The translations under genes were made by a program, and so were the position numbers. The notes under the pieces are model-generated. The model searched no databases, was not told where the DNA came from, and was given only the letters and a program-made list of their open reading frames with translations. A stretch of 64,000 nt of DNA, from positions 1 to 64,000 of the forward strand of contig CAKQPR010000005.1 in the NCBI GenBank assembly GCA_934270565.1. Reading direction: 5' to 3'. Shown piece after piece: positions 7,130 to 16,369 of this stretch. This DNA is from an uncultured Clostridia bacterium. Its GTDB lineage: Bacteria > Bacillota > Clostridia > Christensenellales > Pumilibacteraceae. The number at the start of each line of letters is the position of its first letter. Positions within the stretch are counted from its first letter, which is position 1.

Positions 7130-9463
7130 ATGAACGTAGACGTTGCCGTCAAAAATGAATATCCGATCGATTTTGCCAAAGTAAAGGGAACGGCGATAAA
7201 ACTCGGGCTTAACGAAAAGTTCGTCGAGCTTTTGTTCCGTCGCGGAGTTTCGGACGAAGACAAAATCAAGCGTTTCCTTTATCCCGACGAAAGTATGTTT
7301 TACGACCCGTTCCTGCTTAAAGGCATGGACGAGGCTGTAACGCGGCTTAGCGCGGCGATCGAAAACAAGGAAAAAATCGTCGTGTACGGTGATTACGACG
7401 CCGACGGCGTTTGCGCCGCCGCGATTTTGGCGTTGTTTTTACGCGGACAAGGTCTCAAAGTTTACGTTCATATTCCTAATCGCGTCGGGGAGGGATACGG
7501 ACTTAACGTCGATACGCTCGGAAGAATTATCGAAAGCGAGTTTCCCGATCTTATTCTTACCTGCGATTGCGGGATTTCGGGCGCGGCGGAAGTCAATTAC
7601 GCGATCGAGCTCGGCGTTGACGTTATCGTTACCGACCACCACGAAATTTCGGGCGAAATTCCCGATTGTATCGTAATAAATCCGAAACAACCCGATTGTA
7701 ATTATCCTTACGATATGCTTTGCGGCGCGGGCGTCGCGCTCAAGCTTATTGAAGCGATGAGCGATCGGCAGACGATGCTCGAATATACCGATCTTGCATG
7801 CGTGGCAACAATAGCCGATCTTGTGCCGCTTATGGACGAGAACAGGCTTATCGTTCAATTCGGGCTTCAAAGAGTAAACGAGCGCAAAAATATCGGACTG
7901 AGCGTTATGTTCGATATGCTTAAACTCGACAAAATTTCGAGCGGGGACGTTGCGTTCAAGGTTGCGCCGCGTATAAACGCCGCGGGGAGAATGGGCGACG
8001 CATACAGGGCGTTCGATCTTCTTACGACCGAAGACGTTTCGCACGCGGTGGAAATTACAAACGAAATCGAAGCGGATAATGCAAAGAGAAAATCGATCTG
8101 CGACGAAATGTACGACGAGGCGGTCGGCGATCTTGCTTACGAGGATCTCGTGAATTCGCGCGCGATCGTGCTTTCTCACCCGAGCTGGGAGAAGGGAATT
8201 ACCGGAATTCTGGCGGCGAGACTTGCGGGCGACTACAACCGCCCCGCGTTTATCCTCGTCCGTTCCGGCGACGATTCGTATAAGGGAACATGTCGGAGCG
8301 TGGACGGTGTAAACGTTCACGAGCTTCTGACGTACTGCCGCGACGAACTTATCGAATTCGGCGGGCACAATCAGGCGGCGGGTTTTTCGATCGATCCGAG
8401 TAAAAAAGAAGCGTTTGCTGCCAAGGCAAACGAATTTTTGCAACGTTTCGACGCGGAAATGTTCTTTCCGCACGTCAATTACGATATGGATCTTACCGAT
8501 CCTTCGCCCGAATTCGTCAAATCGCTCGATCTGCTCGAACCGACAGGAAACGGTAACACAAAACCGCTTTTCCGCCTCACCGTAACCGACGTTACGGTTG
8601 CGCCCTGCAAGAGCAATCAGAACCATATTTCGGTTACGCTTCCGAGCGGGCTTCAGATTTTCGCGTTCAACTATTCGAAGCTTTCGTACCAGCTTCTCGG
8701 CGCAAGCAAGAAAGACATAATCACGGAACTGCAAATGAGTTCTTACGGCAACGGCAGACAAATCAAAGGGATTATGCGCACCGTTAAGCCCGAAAAACTC
8801 TATATCGGAGACGCCGCGGCGGAAGGGTATAAGTATGCGCTTCTGAAATACTTACCGAAATCGGGTGCGAAATACCGCGTTTACGCTCCCGACGAACTCG
8901 CCGACGAGCCGACGAAACCTTACGGAACGCTGTTTATAGCGTTCAACCGTGACAGTTACGAAAGGTTCACCGCGTCGCATAATGTTGCCGTGCACGAATT
9001 CAATTACGTTATTTCGAAAAATAATTTTACGCGTTTAATCGTCGCGCCCGTTCTTGAAAACAACGTTCCGCTCGCGAATTACGAGAAGATAGTTTTTCTT
9101 GATACGCCGATAAATACCGGCGTAGTTTCGTATCTCAATTCGGTTACGAACGCCGAAATTTTGCTGCCCGCAAACCCCGACGAGGTTTACGGGATCTCGA
9201 CCGAGCGGGAAGTTATGACCGCGTACTACGAGGTTATCCGCCGCAATCAGAACGTTTCTTCGCCGAGCTCTTTCGCTTGGTTCAGAACGGTTTCCAAAAC
9301 GGAAAAAATCGCGCTTCCGCAGCTTACGTTCTGCGTAGTCGTTTTCGCGGAGCTCGGACTTATTACCGTATCGAACGACCCGTATCGGCTGACACTCAAC
9401 AAGGGCGTGCGTGCCGATCTTGACGCTTCTGTCGTTTACAGAGCGGCGAAGGAGGGAAAATAA
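7130..9463 (+). CDS. recJ: Single-stranded-DNA-specific exonuclease RecJ
   Basis: RecJ degrades single-stranded DNA 5' to 3' in recombination and repair. The DHH-phosphoesterase core is clear: GDYDADGVCAAAIL near residue 87, DCGISGAAEV, VTDHHE (the DHH motif), and ADLVPLM. These are followed by the DHHA1 part with GGHNQAAGFSI. An OB-fold region follows at about residues 455-560. The protein is 777 residues, longer than the 577 of E. coli; the extra C-terminal 200 residues match the extended form common in Firmicutes. The ATG lies six bases after GGAG. The stop overlaps the relA start by one base. recJ followed by relA is a common order in low-GC Gram-positive bacteria. Confidence 0.94.
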   Translation: MNVDVAVKNEYPIDFAKVKGTAIKLGLNEKFVELLFRRGVSDEDKIKRFLYPDESMFYDPFLLKGMDEAVTRLSAAIENKEKIVVYGDYDADGVCAAAILALFLRGQGLKVYVHIPNRVGEGYGLNVDTLGRIIESEFPDLILTCDCGISGAAEVNYAIELGVDVIVTDHHEISGEIPDCIVINPKQPDCNYPYDMLCGAGVALKLIEAMSDRQTMLEYTDLACVATIADLVPLMDENRLIVQFGLQRVNERKNIGLSVMFDMLKLDKISSGDVAFKVAPRINAAGRMGDAYRAFDLLTTEDVSHAVEITNEIEADNAKRKSICDEMYDEAVGDLAYEDLVNSRAIVLSHPSWEKGITGILAARLAGDYNRPAFILVRSGDDSYKGTCRSVDGVNVHELLTYCRDELIEFGGHNQAAGFSIDPSKKEAFAAKANEFLQRFDAEMFFPHVNYDMDLTDPSPEFVKSLDLLEPTGNGNTKPLFRLTVTDVTVAPCKSNQNHISVTLPSGLQIFAFNYSKLSYQLLGASKKDIITELQMSSYGNGRQIKGIMRTVKPEKLYIGDAAAEGYKYALLKYLPKSGAKYRVYAPDELADEPTKPYGTLFIAFNRDSYERFTASHNVAVHEFNYVISKNNFTRLIVAPVLENNVPLANYEKIVFLDTPINTGVVSYLNSVTNAEILLPANPDEVYGISTEREVMTAYYEVIRRNQNVSSPSSFAWFRTVSKTEKIALPQLTFCVVVFAELGLITVSNDPYRLTLNKGVRADLDASVVYRAAKEGK

Positions 9464-11598
9464 TGCAGGATTTACGCGAAAAATTCCCTCTCGTATTCAA
9501 TACGCAGCAGGTCGAACTTCTCAATAAAGCGTGGGATTACGCCACGAAAATGCACGCAAATCAGTTCCGCGATTCGGGCGAGCCGTATATAACGCACCCC
9601 GTAGCGGTCTGCGGAATTCTGTTCGATCTCGGGCTTGATTGCAGCACTCTCGCGGCGGCGCTTCTGCACGACTGCGTGGAGGACACTCCAGCAACGAACG
9701 AGGAAATAACCGCGCTTTTCGGCGAAGAAGTAGCCGAGCTCGTCGCGGGCGTTACTAAACTCGACAAAATCGCGTTCAAGTCAAAGGAAGAGGAGCAGGC
9801 CGAAAACTTCCGCAGAATGTTCTTTGCGATGGCTAAGGATATTCGCGTAATCATCATAAAGCTTGCCGACCGACTTCATAACATGCGGACGATCTCGTCC
9901 ATAAGTTCCGAACGCCAGCACGCCATGGCAAGCGAAACGCTTGAAATTTTCGCGCCCCTCGCGTCTCGTCTCGGACTTAGCTACCTTAAATGCGAGCTCG
10001 AGGATCTGTGCTTAAAGGTGCTCGAACCCGAAGTTTACGATCAGCTCGCAAAGGAAATAACGCTCAAACGCGCCGAGAGGCAGGAACTCGTAAACCAGAT
10101 CTGCGCGCGCCTTACCTCGCTTCTGGACGAACTTAAAATCAAGGGCGAAGTTTCGGGGCGACCGAAACATTTTTACAGCATCTATAAAAAAATGAAGAGC
10201 AACAATCGCACGTTTGATCAGATTTACGACCTTACCGCGGTTCGCGTGATCGTCGAGAACGTTAAAGATTGCTACGAAGTGCTCGGAATGATCCACACCC
10301 TGTGGAAGCCTATCCCCGGCAGATTTAAAGATTATATCGCCGTACCCAAACCGAACAACTATCAGTCGTTGCATACAACGGTTATGACGACTTACGGTAT
10401 GCCGTTCGAAATTCAGATCCGTACTTACGAAATGCACAAAATCGCCGAATACGGCATCGCGGCGCACTGGAAGTACAAGGAAAAGCGCGGCGAGGCGAAC
10501 GAACTCGACGAAAAATTGCAATGGCTCCGCGGCGTAATGGACGTTCAGAGCGAAAATTCGACTCCGCAGGAGTTTTACGAGTCGCTCAAGTTCGATCTTT
10601 ACAGCGGACAGGTTTTTGTTTTCACGCCCAAGGGCGACGTCGTAACGCTTCCCGAGGGCTCGAATCCGATCGATTTTGCATATAACGTGCATACCGCGAT
10701 AGGCAATAAGTGCGTCGGCGCGAAGATCAACAACAAAATGGTTCCGCTCGAAACGAAGCTCAACACCGGCGATTACGTTGAAATCATCACTTCGCCGACG
10801 TCCAAAGGTCCGAGCCGCGACTGGCTTCGCTTTGTAAAAACTTCGCAGGCTAAGTCGAAGATCAAGGCGTTTTTCAAAAAGGAACTCAAGGAAGAAAATA
10901 TTCGTCGCGGGCACGATATGCTCGAAAAAGAAGCGAAAATCCGCGGGTATGTGCTCGGTAACCTTATGGTTCCGAAGTGGCTCGACGTGATTATGCAGCG
11001 TTATTCGATCGCGTCGGTTGACGATCTTTACGCTTCGGTCGGATACGGCGGGTTTACCGTCAATCAGATTCTTTCGAAGCTTATCGACTTCTATAAGAAA
11101 GAAGAGAGGGCTAAAGCGCCCGCGAAAGTCAGTCAGTCGCATAATCGCCTGTCTACTAACGGCGTTATCGTAAAAGGACACGACGACCTTCTCGTTCGCA
11201 TTTCGAAATGCTGTAATCCCGTCCCCGGGGATGATATCGTCGGGTTTATTTCGCGCGGCAGAGGCGTTGCAATCCATCGCAAAGACTGTCCGAACCTCAA
11301 GAACGTGGAAAGTTTCAGACTTATCGAAGCGCACTGGTCGAACGAGGGCGGTACGCCGTTCTCCGTGGCTATGCAGATCGAAGCGAAGGACAACAGCTCG
11401 TTGCTTGCAAGCATTACCATGACGATTTCCGAAATGAAGCTTGCGATATCCAACCTCAACGCGAGAGTGGACAAGAACGGTACGGCGATAATCAACCTTT
11501 CGGTGGTGGTGGACAACATCGACGAGTTCGATACGCTCGTGAAAAAGATAGGCGCTATCCCCGAAGTTATCAAGGTTTTCAGAAGCAATCAGAGTTAA
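9463..11598 (+). CDS. relA: Bifunctional (p)ppGpp synthase/hydrolase, RelA/SpoT family
   Basis: This long RSH protein makes and breaks the stringent-response alarmone (p)ppGpp. Domain order over 711 residues: the HD hydrolase with HDCVEDT (near residue 68) and HNMRT; the synthetase with GRPKHFYSIYKKM and YIAVPKPNNYQSLHT; a TGS domain (VFTPKGDVVTLPEGSNPIDFAY, from about residue 385); a zinc-finger-like CCNPVPGDDIVGFISRGRGVAIHRKDC; and a C-terminal ACT domain. Intact hydrolase and synthetase motifs suggest both activities, as in other single-RSH Firmicutes. The gene overlaps recJ by one base and abuts hemZ directly, so recJ-relA-hemZ form one transcription unit. The symbol could equally be rel. 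Confidence 0.95.
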   Translation: MQDLREKFPLVFNTQQVELLNKAWDYATKMHANQFRDSGEPYITHPVAVCGILFDLGLDCSTLAAALLHDCVEDTPATNEEITALFGEEVAELVAGVTKLDKIAFKSKEEEQAENFRRMFFAMAKDIRVIIIKLADRLHNMRTISSISSERQHAMASETLEIFAPLASRLGLSYLKCELEDLCLKVLEPEVYDQLAKEITLKRAERQELVNQICARLTSLLDELKIKGEVSGRPKHFYSIYKKMKSNNRTFDQIYDLTAVRVIVENVKDCYEVLGMIHTLWKPIPGRFKDYIAVPKPNNYQSLHTTVMTTYGMPFEIQIRTYEMHKIAEYGIAAHWKYKEKRGEANELDEKLQWLRGVMDVQSENSTPQEFYESLKFDLYSGQVFVFTPKGDVVTLPEGSNPIDFAYNVHTAIGNKCVGAKINNKMVPLETKLNTGDYVEIITSPTSKGPSRDWLRFVKTSQAKSKIKAFFKKELKEENIRRGHDMLEKEAKIRGYVLGNLMVPKWLDVIMQRYSIASVDDLYASVGYGGFTVNQILSKLIDFYKKEERAKAPAKVSQSHNRLSTNGVIVKGHDDLLVRISKCCNPVPGDDIVGFISRGRGVAIHRKDCPNLKNVESFRLIEAHWSNEGGTPFSVAMQIEAKDNSSLLASITMTISEMKLAISNLNARVDKNGTAIINLSVVVDNIDEFDTLVKKIGAIPEVIKVFRSNQS

Positions 11599-13017
11599 AT
11601 GGCAATCATAAAGACAAACGCACCCGAAATAGAAAACGAGCTGAACGACGAAATTCGGCTCTTTTTTCCGTATGACGATTGTCCCGAAAAAGTGGAGCAT
11701 TTTTGCAAAACCGAAGGGGACGTTGTGCGTAATTCCGTGAAAATCGGCGATAAAACGTATGAGTTTTCCGCTACGATCGCGGGAAAAGACGGATCGGCAG
11801 GCCTTGAAAGGAAGAGACTTTTTAAGCGCGCTTGCAAGAAAGCCGTTTACGACGCGCTTGCCGATTTTACGAAAATCAATCCGCCGTGGGGAAGCCTTAC
11901 GGGTATTCGTCCGTCGAAGCTCGTATACGATATGCTCGCGGAATGGGTGGATTTAAGCGATTGCCCGCGCGAGCTTGAAAAAACGTTCGGAGTGAGTGAG
12001 AAAAAGGCGAACCTTATCTGCGATATAGTGAAGAACCAACGCGGATATTACCGCCGCGATCAGCGTGAGTTCAACCTTTATATTCATATACCGTTTTGCA
12101 CGAGTAAGTGCCGATATTGTTCGTTTACGACGGAAACGGTCGCTCGGTGCAAGAACCTTATTCCCGAATACGTTCGGCTTTTAAGGCGCGATATAGAAGA
12201 AACCGTCGCTTTTATCGAGGCGAACGGAAATCTTTTGTCCGTGTACGTCGGCGGAGGAACTCCCACGGCGCTTTCGGCGGACGATCTTACGTTTTTGCTC
12301 GACGGGCTCGGCGGTTACGGCGTCGAATTCACGGTGGAAGCGGGCAGACCCGACACGATTACGGCGGAGAAGCTCGACGCGATAAAGCGCGCGGGCGCAA
12401 CGAGAATTTGCGTAAACCCGCAAACCTTCAACGACGAAACGCTGAAAAAGATAGGGCGGGCGCACACCAGAGCCGACTTTCTGGAAAAATACGAACTTGT
12501 GCGCGGATACGGTTTCGATATAAACGTCGATCTCATCGCGGGGCTCGAGGACGAAACGCTCGACGATTTTTCGGCTTCGCTGAACGGAACGATCGGGCTC
12601 GCGCCTCAGAATATTACCGTTCATACGCTTTCGCGAAAAAACGGTTCGGAGCTCAAACAAAGCGGACGTTTCGACAATCGCGAAATCGAAAAAATGACCG
12701 ATTTTGCGTTCGGAAAACTGACGGAGAGCGGCTACGTTCCGTATTATCTTTACAGGCAGAAACAGATGCTCGGCAATCTCGAAAACGTAGGGTATTGCAT
12801 TGCGGGTAAGCAGTGCCTTAACAACGTAACGACTATGGAGGACTGTACGAGCGTGCTTGCTTGCGGGGCGGGCGCGATCGAAAAAGCCGTCGACATAAGC
12901 CGTAATCGCATCGAAAGGTTCGCAAATATGCGCGACGTGCGGCTTTATATAGCAAATTTCGAAGAAAAAATGTCGGCAAAGCGAAATTTCCGCTTAAAAC
13001 AGTTTACAAAAGCTTAA
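11599..13017 (+). CDS. hemZ: Coproporphyrinogen III oxidase-like radical SAM protein HemZ
   Basis: HemZ belongs to the HemN-like radical SAM family linked to oxygen-independent heme or heme-related chemistry. The [4Fe-4S] cluster motif CxxxCxxC is at Cys167, Cys171 and Cys174 (CTSKCRYC), preceded by LYIHIPF. GGGTPTAL is the SAM-binding glycine motif, with GRPDT and RICVNPQTF further on. The first 150 residues are the HemZ-specific N-terminal extension, including WGSLTGIRPSKL. At 472 residues it is close to Bacillus HemZ (about 500). It starts immediately after the relA stop. The rpsO promoter overlaps its last codons. No other heme genes are in the window, so the true substrate is uncertain. 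Confidence 0.88.
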   Translation: MAIIKTNAPEIENELNDEIRLFFPYDDCPEKVEHFCKTEGDVVRNSVKIGDKTYEFSATIAGKDGSAGLERKRLFKRACKKAVYDALADFTKINPPWGSLTGIRPSKLVYDMLAEWVDLSDCPRELEKTFGVSEKKANLICDIVKNQRGYYRRDQREFNLYIHIPFCTSKCRYCSFTTETVARCKNLIPEYVRLLRRDIEETVAFIEANGNLLSVYVGGGTPTALSADDLTFLLDGLGGYGVEFTVEAGRPDTITAEKLDAIKRAGATRICVNPQTFNDETLKKIGRAHTRADFLEKYELVRGYGFDINVDLIAGLEDETLDDFSASLNGTIGLAPQNITVHTLSRKNGSELKQSGRFDNREIEKMTDFAFGKLTESGYVPYYLYRQKQMLGNLENVGYCIAGKQCLNNVTTMEDCTSVLACGAGAIEKAVDISRNRIERFANMRDVRLYIANFEEKMSAKRNFRLKQFTKA

Positions 13018-13031
13018 CAAAGTGTTATAAT
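13003..13031 (+). promoter_or_regulatory. Promoter of rpsO inside the end of hemZ
   Basis: TTTACA, 17 bases, TATAAT; the -35 box lies within the last codons of hemZ. Confidence 0.85.
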
Positions 13032-13118
13032 ACTTAGGTACCTTGTTCCACAGGTTGTCGGGGTCTCGCCCGCGTACTTAGGTTCAAGGCGAATAAATTT
13101 TCCATGGAGGATAAAGTA
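13032..13118 (+). promoter_or_regulatory. Structured rpsO leader, possible S15 autoregulatory element
   Basis: An 87-base leader separates the promoter from rpsO. It holds a 9-base direct repeat TACTTAGGT (13031 and 13075), an outer pairing ACCTTG with CAAGG, and an inner CGGG/CCCG hairpin, with GGAGG near its end. S15 commonly represses its own translation by binding a leader that mimics its 16S rRNA site, and such leaders vary in structure between phyla. The regulatory role here is inferred. Confidence 0.4.
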
Positions 13119-13382
13119 ATGGATAAGGAAACCAAGGCGAAAATCATCGCCGAGTACGCAACACACGAAGGTGACACGGGCAGCCCCGAGGTTCAGATCG
13201 CGCTTCTTACTTACCGCATCAACCACCTCACCGATCACCTTAAAGAGCACGCGAAGGATTTCCATTCGCGCCGCGGACTTCTGCAGATGGTCGGTTCGAG
13301 AAGAAGCCTTCTTAACTACCTTAAGGAGCTTGACATCAATCGTTACCGCCAGATCATTGCTCGGCTCGATTTGAGAAAGTAA
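13119..13382 (+). CDS. rpsO: 30S ribosomal protein S15
   Basis: Primary 16S rRNA-binding protein of the small subunit. The 87-residue product has the S15 sequence throughout, with GDTGSPEVQIALLTYRINHLTDHLKEHAKDFHSRRGLLQMVGSRRSLLNYL. The start is the ATG at 13119, eight bases after GGAGG; an in-frame ATG at 13104 overlaps the ribosome binding site and would add five residues with no support. It has its own strong promoter and leader and ends with a terminator. The partial terminator may allow read-through into pnp, a classic rpsO-pnp arrangement. Confidence 0.97.
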   Translation: MDKETKAKIIAEYATHEGDTGSPEVQIALLTYRINHLTDHLKEHAKDFHSRRGLLQMVGSRRSLLNYLKELDINRYRQIIARLDLRK

Positions 13383-13390
13383 AACTTTTT

Positions 13391-13422
13391 GGGCGTAATA
13401 CGAAGTTATTATGCCCTTTTTT
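13391..13422 (+). terminator. Terminator between rpsO and pnp
   Basis: GGGCGTAATA pairs with TATTATGCCC (one G-U pair), followed by six T. No separate pnp promoter was recognised, so pnp may depend on read-through. Confidence 0.8.
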
Positions 13423-13464
13423 ATGTTTGCCCGTTCGAGAGACGTGCGGGCTACGGAGGTTTAT

Positions 13465-15552
13465 ATGACAGAGGCAAAAATTTTCAGAACAACAGTCGGC
13501 GGGAGAGAAATGACCGTCGAAGTAGGCAAGTACGGCGGACTTTCTAACGGCTCGTGTATCATCAGATGCGGGGATACGGTCGTTATGACTAACGTCAATA
13601 TGTCGCCCGAGCCCCGCCCCGGCATGGATTTCTTCCCGCTCAGCGTGGATTTCGAAGAGAAAATGTACGCGGTCGGCAAAATTCCCGGATCGTTCAAACG
13701 CAGAGAAGGCAGAGCGAGCGATAAAGCTATCCTTACGTCCCGCCTTATCGACCGCCCGATTCGTCCGCTTTTCCCAAAAGGCATGTTCAACGACGTTTGC
13801 GTGGTTGCTACCGCGCTTTCCGTCGATACGAATATCCCGCCCGAAGTTTACGGTATGATCGGCTCGAGCATCGCGCTTTCGATTTCCGATATTCCGTTCT
13901 ACGGCCCTACGGGTTCAGTTGTCGTAGGCTACGTTGACGGACAGTACGTAATCAACCCCGATTCCGAGCAGCGCGCGAAGAGTCAGATGCACGTTTATGT
14001 TTCCGGTACCGCCGACGCGATCATGATGGTCGAAGCGGGCGCTAACGAAGTAAGCGAAGACGTTATGCTCGGCGGTATTCTTTACGCGCACGAGGAAATC
14101 AAAAAGATCGTTGCGTTCATCAACGATATCGTTAAGGAAGTGGGTAAAGAGAAGATCAAAATGGATCTTTATACCATTCCCGAAGACATCAACGCGGCGG
14201 TTCGCGAATACGCCGGCGCGCTGGTAGACGAAGCGCTTGCCGAAACCGACCGTCAGGAACGTCAGAAGAAGCAGGACGCGGTTGACGCGAAAGTCATCGA
14301 GCATTTCGCCGAAATTTATCCCGACAATCTTCGCGAAGTAAAAGACGTTATTTACTATATAACGAAAGAGAAAGTCCGCGCGAAGATCCTTAACGAAGGC
14401 TTCCGTCCCGACGGCAGAAAGCTTAACGAGATCCGCGAGATCTGGTGCGAAGTCGGCTTGCTCCCGCGCGTTCACGGCTCGGCTGTGTTCACCCGCGGTC
14501 AGTCGCAGGCGCTTTCGACCTGTACGCTCGGCATGATGAGCGAGGTTCAGAAGCTCGAAAACCTCGACGAAGAATACTGCAAGAGATATATTCATCATTA
14601 TAATTTCCCGGGATACAGCTCGGGTGAAGCGAAGCCCCTCCGCGGCCCCGGCAGAAGAGAAATCGGACACGGTGCGCTTGCCGAGCGCGCTCTGGAGCCC
14701 GTCATTCCGTCCGAACAGGATTTCCCGTACTGCATTCGTACCGTAAGCGAAATTCTCAGCTCCAACGGTTCGACCTCGCAGGCAAGCGTTTGCGGTTCCT
14801 GCCTCGCGCTTATGGACGCGGGCGTGCCGCTTAAAGCTCCCGTTGCTGGTATCGCTATGGGTCTTGTAAAGGACACCGAAAGCGACAGAGTTGCTATTAT
14901 GTCCGATATTCAGGGAATGGAAGACTTCCTCGGCGATATGGACTTCAAGGTTGCGGGAACGGAAAAGGGTATCACCGCAATCCAGATGGATATCAAGATC
15001 AAAGGTATCGACGAACGTATTCTTCGCACCGCGCTTGCGCAGGCTCGCGAAGGCAGAATGTTCATTCTCGGCAAGATGCTCGCCGTTCTTCCCGAACCGC
15101 GTAAAGAGCTTTCGCCGTGGGCGCCGAAGATCATTACCTTCACGATCGATCCCGAGAAGATCGGCGACGTTATCGGCAAGCAGGGTAAAGTCATCAATAA
15201 GATCATCGAGGATACCGGCGTAAAAATGGATATCGAGGACGACGGAACGGTTTATATCGCTACCAACGATTCCGAGATGGCTCAGAAAGCGAAGAACATC
15301 GTTCTTTCCATCGTCGAAGATCCCGAACCGGGTAAGATTTACGAAGGACCGGTTGTCCGCGTAATCGAAATCGGCGCTTTCGTCGAGCTCGGACCGACCA
15401 AAGACGGAATGATCCATATTTCGAAGCTTGCCAAAGAGCGCGTCGAAAAAGTTACCGACGTGGTAAACGTTGGCGATATGGTTCGCGTCGAAGTTATCAA
15501 GATCGACGATAAAGGCAGAGTAAACCTTCGACTTAAAGAAAAACTCAACTAA
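13465..15552 (+). CDS. pnp: Polyribonucleotide nucleotidyltransferase (PNPase)
   Basis: PNPase is the 3' to 5' phosphorolytic exoribonuclease of RNA turnover. The 695-residue product has the two RNase PH domains (about 10-225 and 310-530, with the second containing FRPDGRKLNEIR and GSTSQASVCGSCLALMDAGVP). A KH domain follows (IGDVIGKQGKVINKIIEDTGVKMDIEDDGTVYI) and then an S1 domain (GPVVRVIEIGAFVELGPTKDGMIHISKLA), which ends right after the fold without a long tail. The start is the ATG at 13465, five bases after GGAGG; the frame is open 18 codons upstream but without a ribosome binding site. The following ylxY and mlpA genes match the Bacillus order. Confidence 0.96.
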   Translation: MTEAKIFRTTVGGREMTVEVGKYGGLSNGSCIIRCGDTVVMTNVNMSPEPRPGMDFFPLSVDFEEKMYAVGKIPGSFKRREGRASDKAILTSRLIDRPIRPLFPKGMFNDVCVVATALSVDTNIPPEVYGMIGSSIALSISDIPFYGPTGSVVVGYVDGQYVINPDSEQRAKSQMHVYVSGTADAIMMVEAGANEVSEDVMLGGILYAHEEIKKIVAFINDIVKEVGKEKIKMDLYTIPEDINAAVREYAGALVDEALAETDRQERQKKQDAVDAKVIEHFAEIYPDNLREVKDVIYYITKEKVRAKILNEGFRPDGRKLNEIREIWCEVGLLPRVHGSAVFTRGQSQALSTCTLGMMSEVQKLENLDEEYCKRYIHHYNFPGYSSGEAKPLRGPGRREIGHGALAERALEPVIPSEQDFPYCIRTVSEILSSNGSTSQASVCGSCLALMDAGVPLKAPVAGIAMGLVKDTESDRVAIMSDIQGMEDFLGDMDFKVAGTEKGITAIQMDIKIKGIDERILRTALAQAREGRMFILGKMLAVLPEPRKELSPWAPKIITFTIDPEKIGDVIGKQGKVINKIIEDTGVKMDIEDDGTVYIATNDSEMAQKAKNIVLSIVEDPEPGKIYEGPVVRVIEIGAFVELGPTKDGMIHISKLAKERVEKVTDVVNVGDMVRVEVIKIDDKGRVNLRLKEKLN

Positions 15553-15564
15553 TTACGGTTAAGG

Positions 15565-15597
15565 ATCCGTCCGTCGTGTTCGGCGGGCGGATTTTCT
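15565..15597 (+). terminator. Terminator after pnp
   Basis: ATCCGTCCGTCG pairs with CGGCGGGCGGAT through two G-U pairs, then TTTTCTT. Confidence 0.75.
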
Positions 15598-15645
15598 TCA
15601 TAACCGCGCGCTTATCCGAATAAGATAATTCGGGAGAGTGCGATT

Positions 15646-16344
15646 ATGAAACATAGCGTGCGTTTTTTTCGGAATGTCGTCGCAAACGTCGCGATTGTCG
15701 CGGTTGTTGCGGTTTTGTCGTTTATAGGTTTTTCGGGCGGTGTTGTGACGGCTAATGCCGACGTCAAACCGATTTACAAGGGCGGGGCAACCGATAAAGT
15801 CAGCCTTATGTTCAACGTATATTGGGGGACGGAATACCTCGACAAAATTCTTGACGAACTCGACGAGCACGGCGTAAAAACTACGTTTTTCGTGGGCGGA
15901 AGTTGGGTGCGAGATAACGAGGATATGTTTAAAAAGATAGTGGAGCGCGGGCACGAAATAGGCAATCACGGCTTTTTTCACCGCGATCACGCAAAGCTCG
16001 ATCGGGATAAAAACCGCGAGGAAATCGAGGCTTGTCACAAACTCGTTAAGTCGGTATCTGGCGTGGAAATGAATTTGTTCGCGCCGCCGTCCGGAGCTTT
16101 CTCTCGTAAAACGCTTGATATTGCCGAAGAAATGGGTTATACTACCGTTATGTGGAGTAAGGATACGATCGACTGGCGAGACAAGAACGAGGACCTTATT
16201 TATACGAGGGCGACGAAAAACGTCTCGGGCGGCGATCTTATACTTATGCACCCGACCGAAGCGACCGCAAACACGCTTTGCAAAGTACTATGCACTTTGA
16301 AAGAACGGGGACTGACGGTGGCTACGGTTAGCGAAGTACTATGA
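15646..16344 (+). CDS. ylxY: Polysaccharide deacetylase family protein, YlxY-like
   Basis: A 232-residue NodB-fold protein with an N-terminal membrane or signal segment (about residues 9-38, ending near TANA), so it should act outside the membrane. The fold is shown by KTTFFVGGSWVRDN, GHEIGNHGFFHRDH, and the late LILMHPTEAT. The usual first motif (TFDDG), which supplies the catalytic and metal-binding aspartates, is replaced by MFNVYWG. This substitution is typical of the YlxY group, whose activity is unproven. Position between pnp and the M16 protease gene is the same as in Bacillus (pnpA-ylxY-mlpA), which supports the assignment. A structural or sporulation-related role is possible; deacetylase activity is doubtful. 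Confidence 0.8.
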   Translation: MKHSVRFFRNVVANVAIVAVVAVLSFIGFSGGVVTANADVKPIYKGGATDKVSLMFNVYWGTEYLDKILDELDEHGVKTTFFVGGSWVRDNEDMFKKIVERGHEIGNHGFFHRDHAKLDRDKNREEIEACHKLVKSVSGVEMNLFAPPSGAFSRKTLDIAEEMGYTTVMWSKDTIDWRDKNEDLIYTRATKNVSGGDLILMHPTEATANTLCKVLCTLKERGLTVATVSEVL

Positions 16345-16369
16345 AGAAAAGAGGATTTAATACCGAAGT

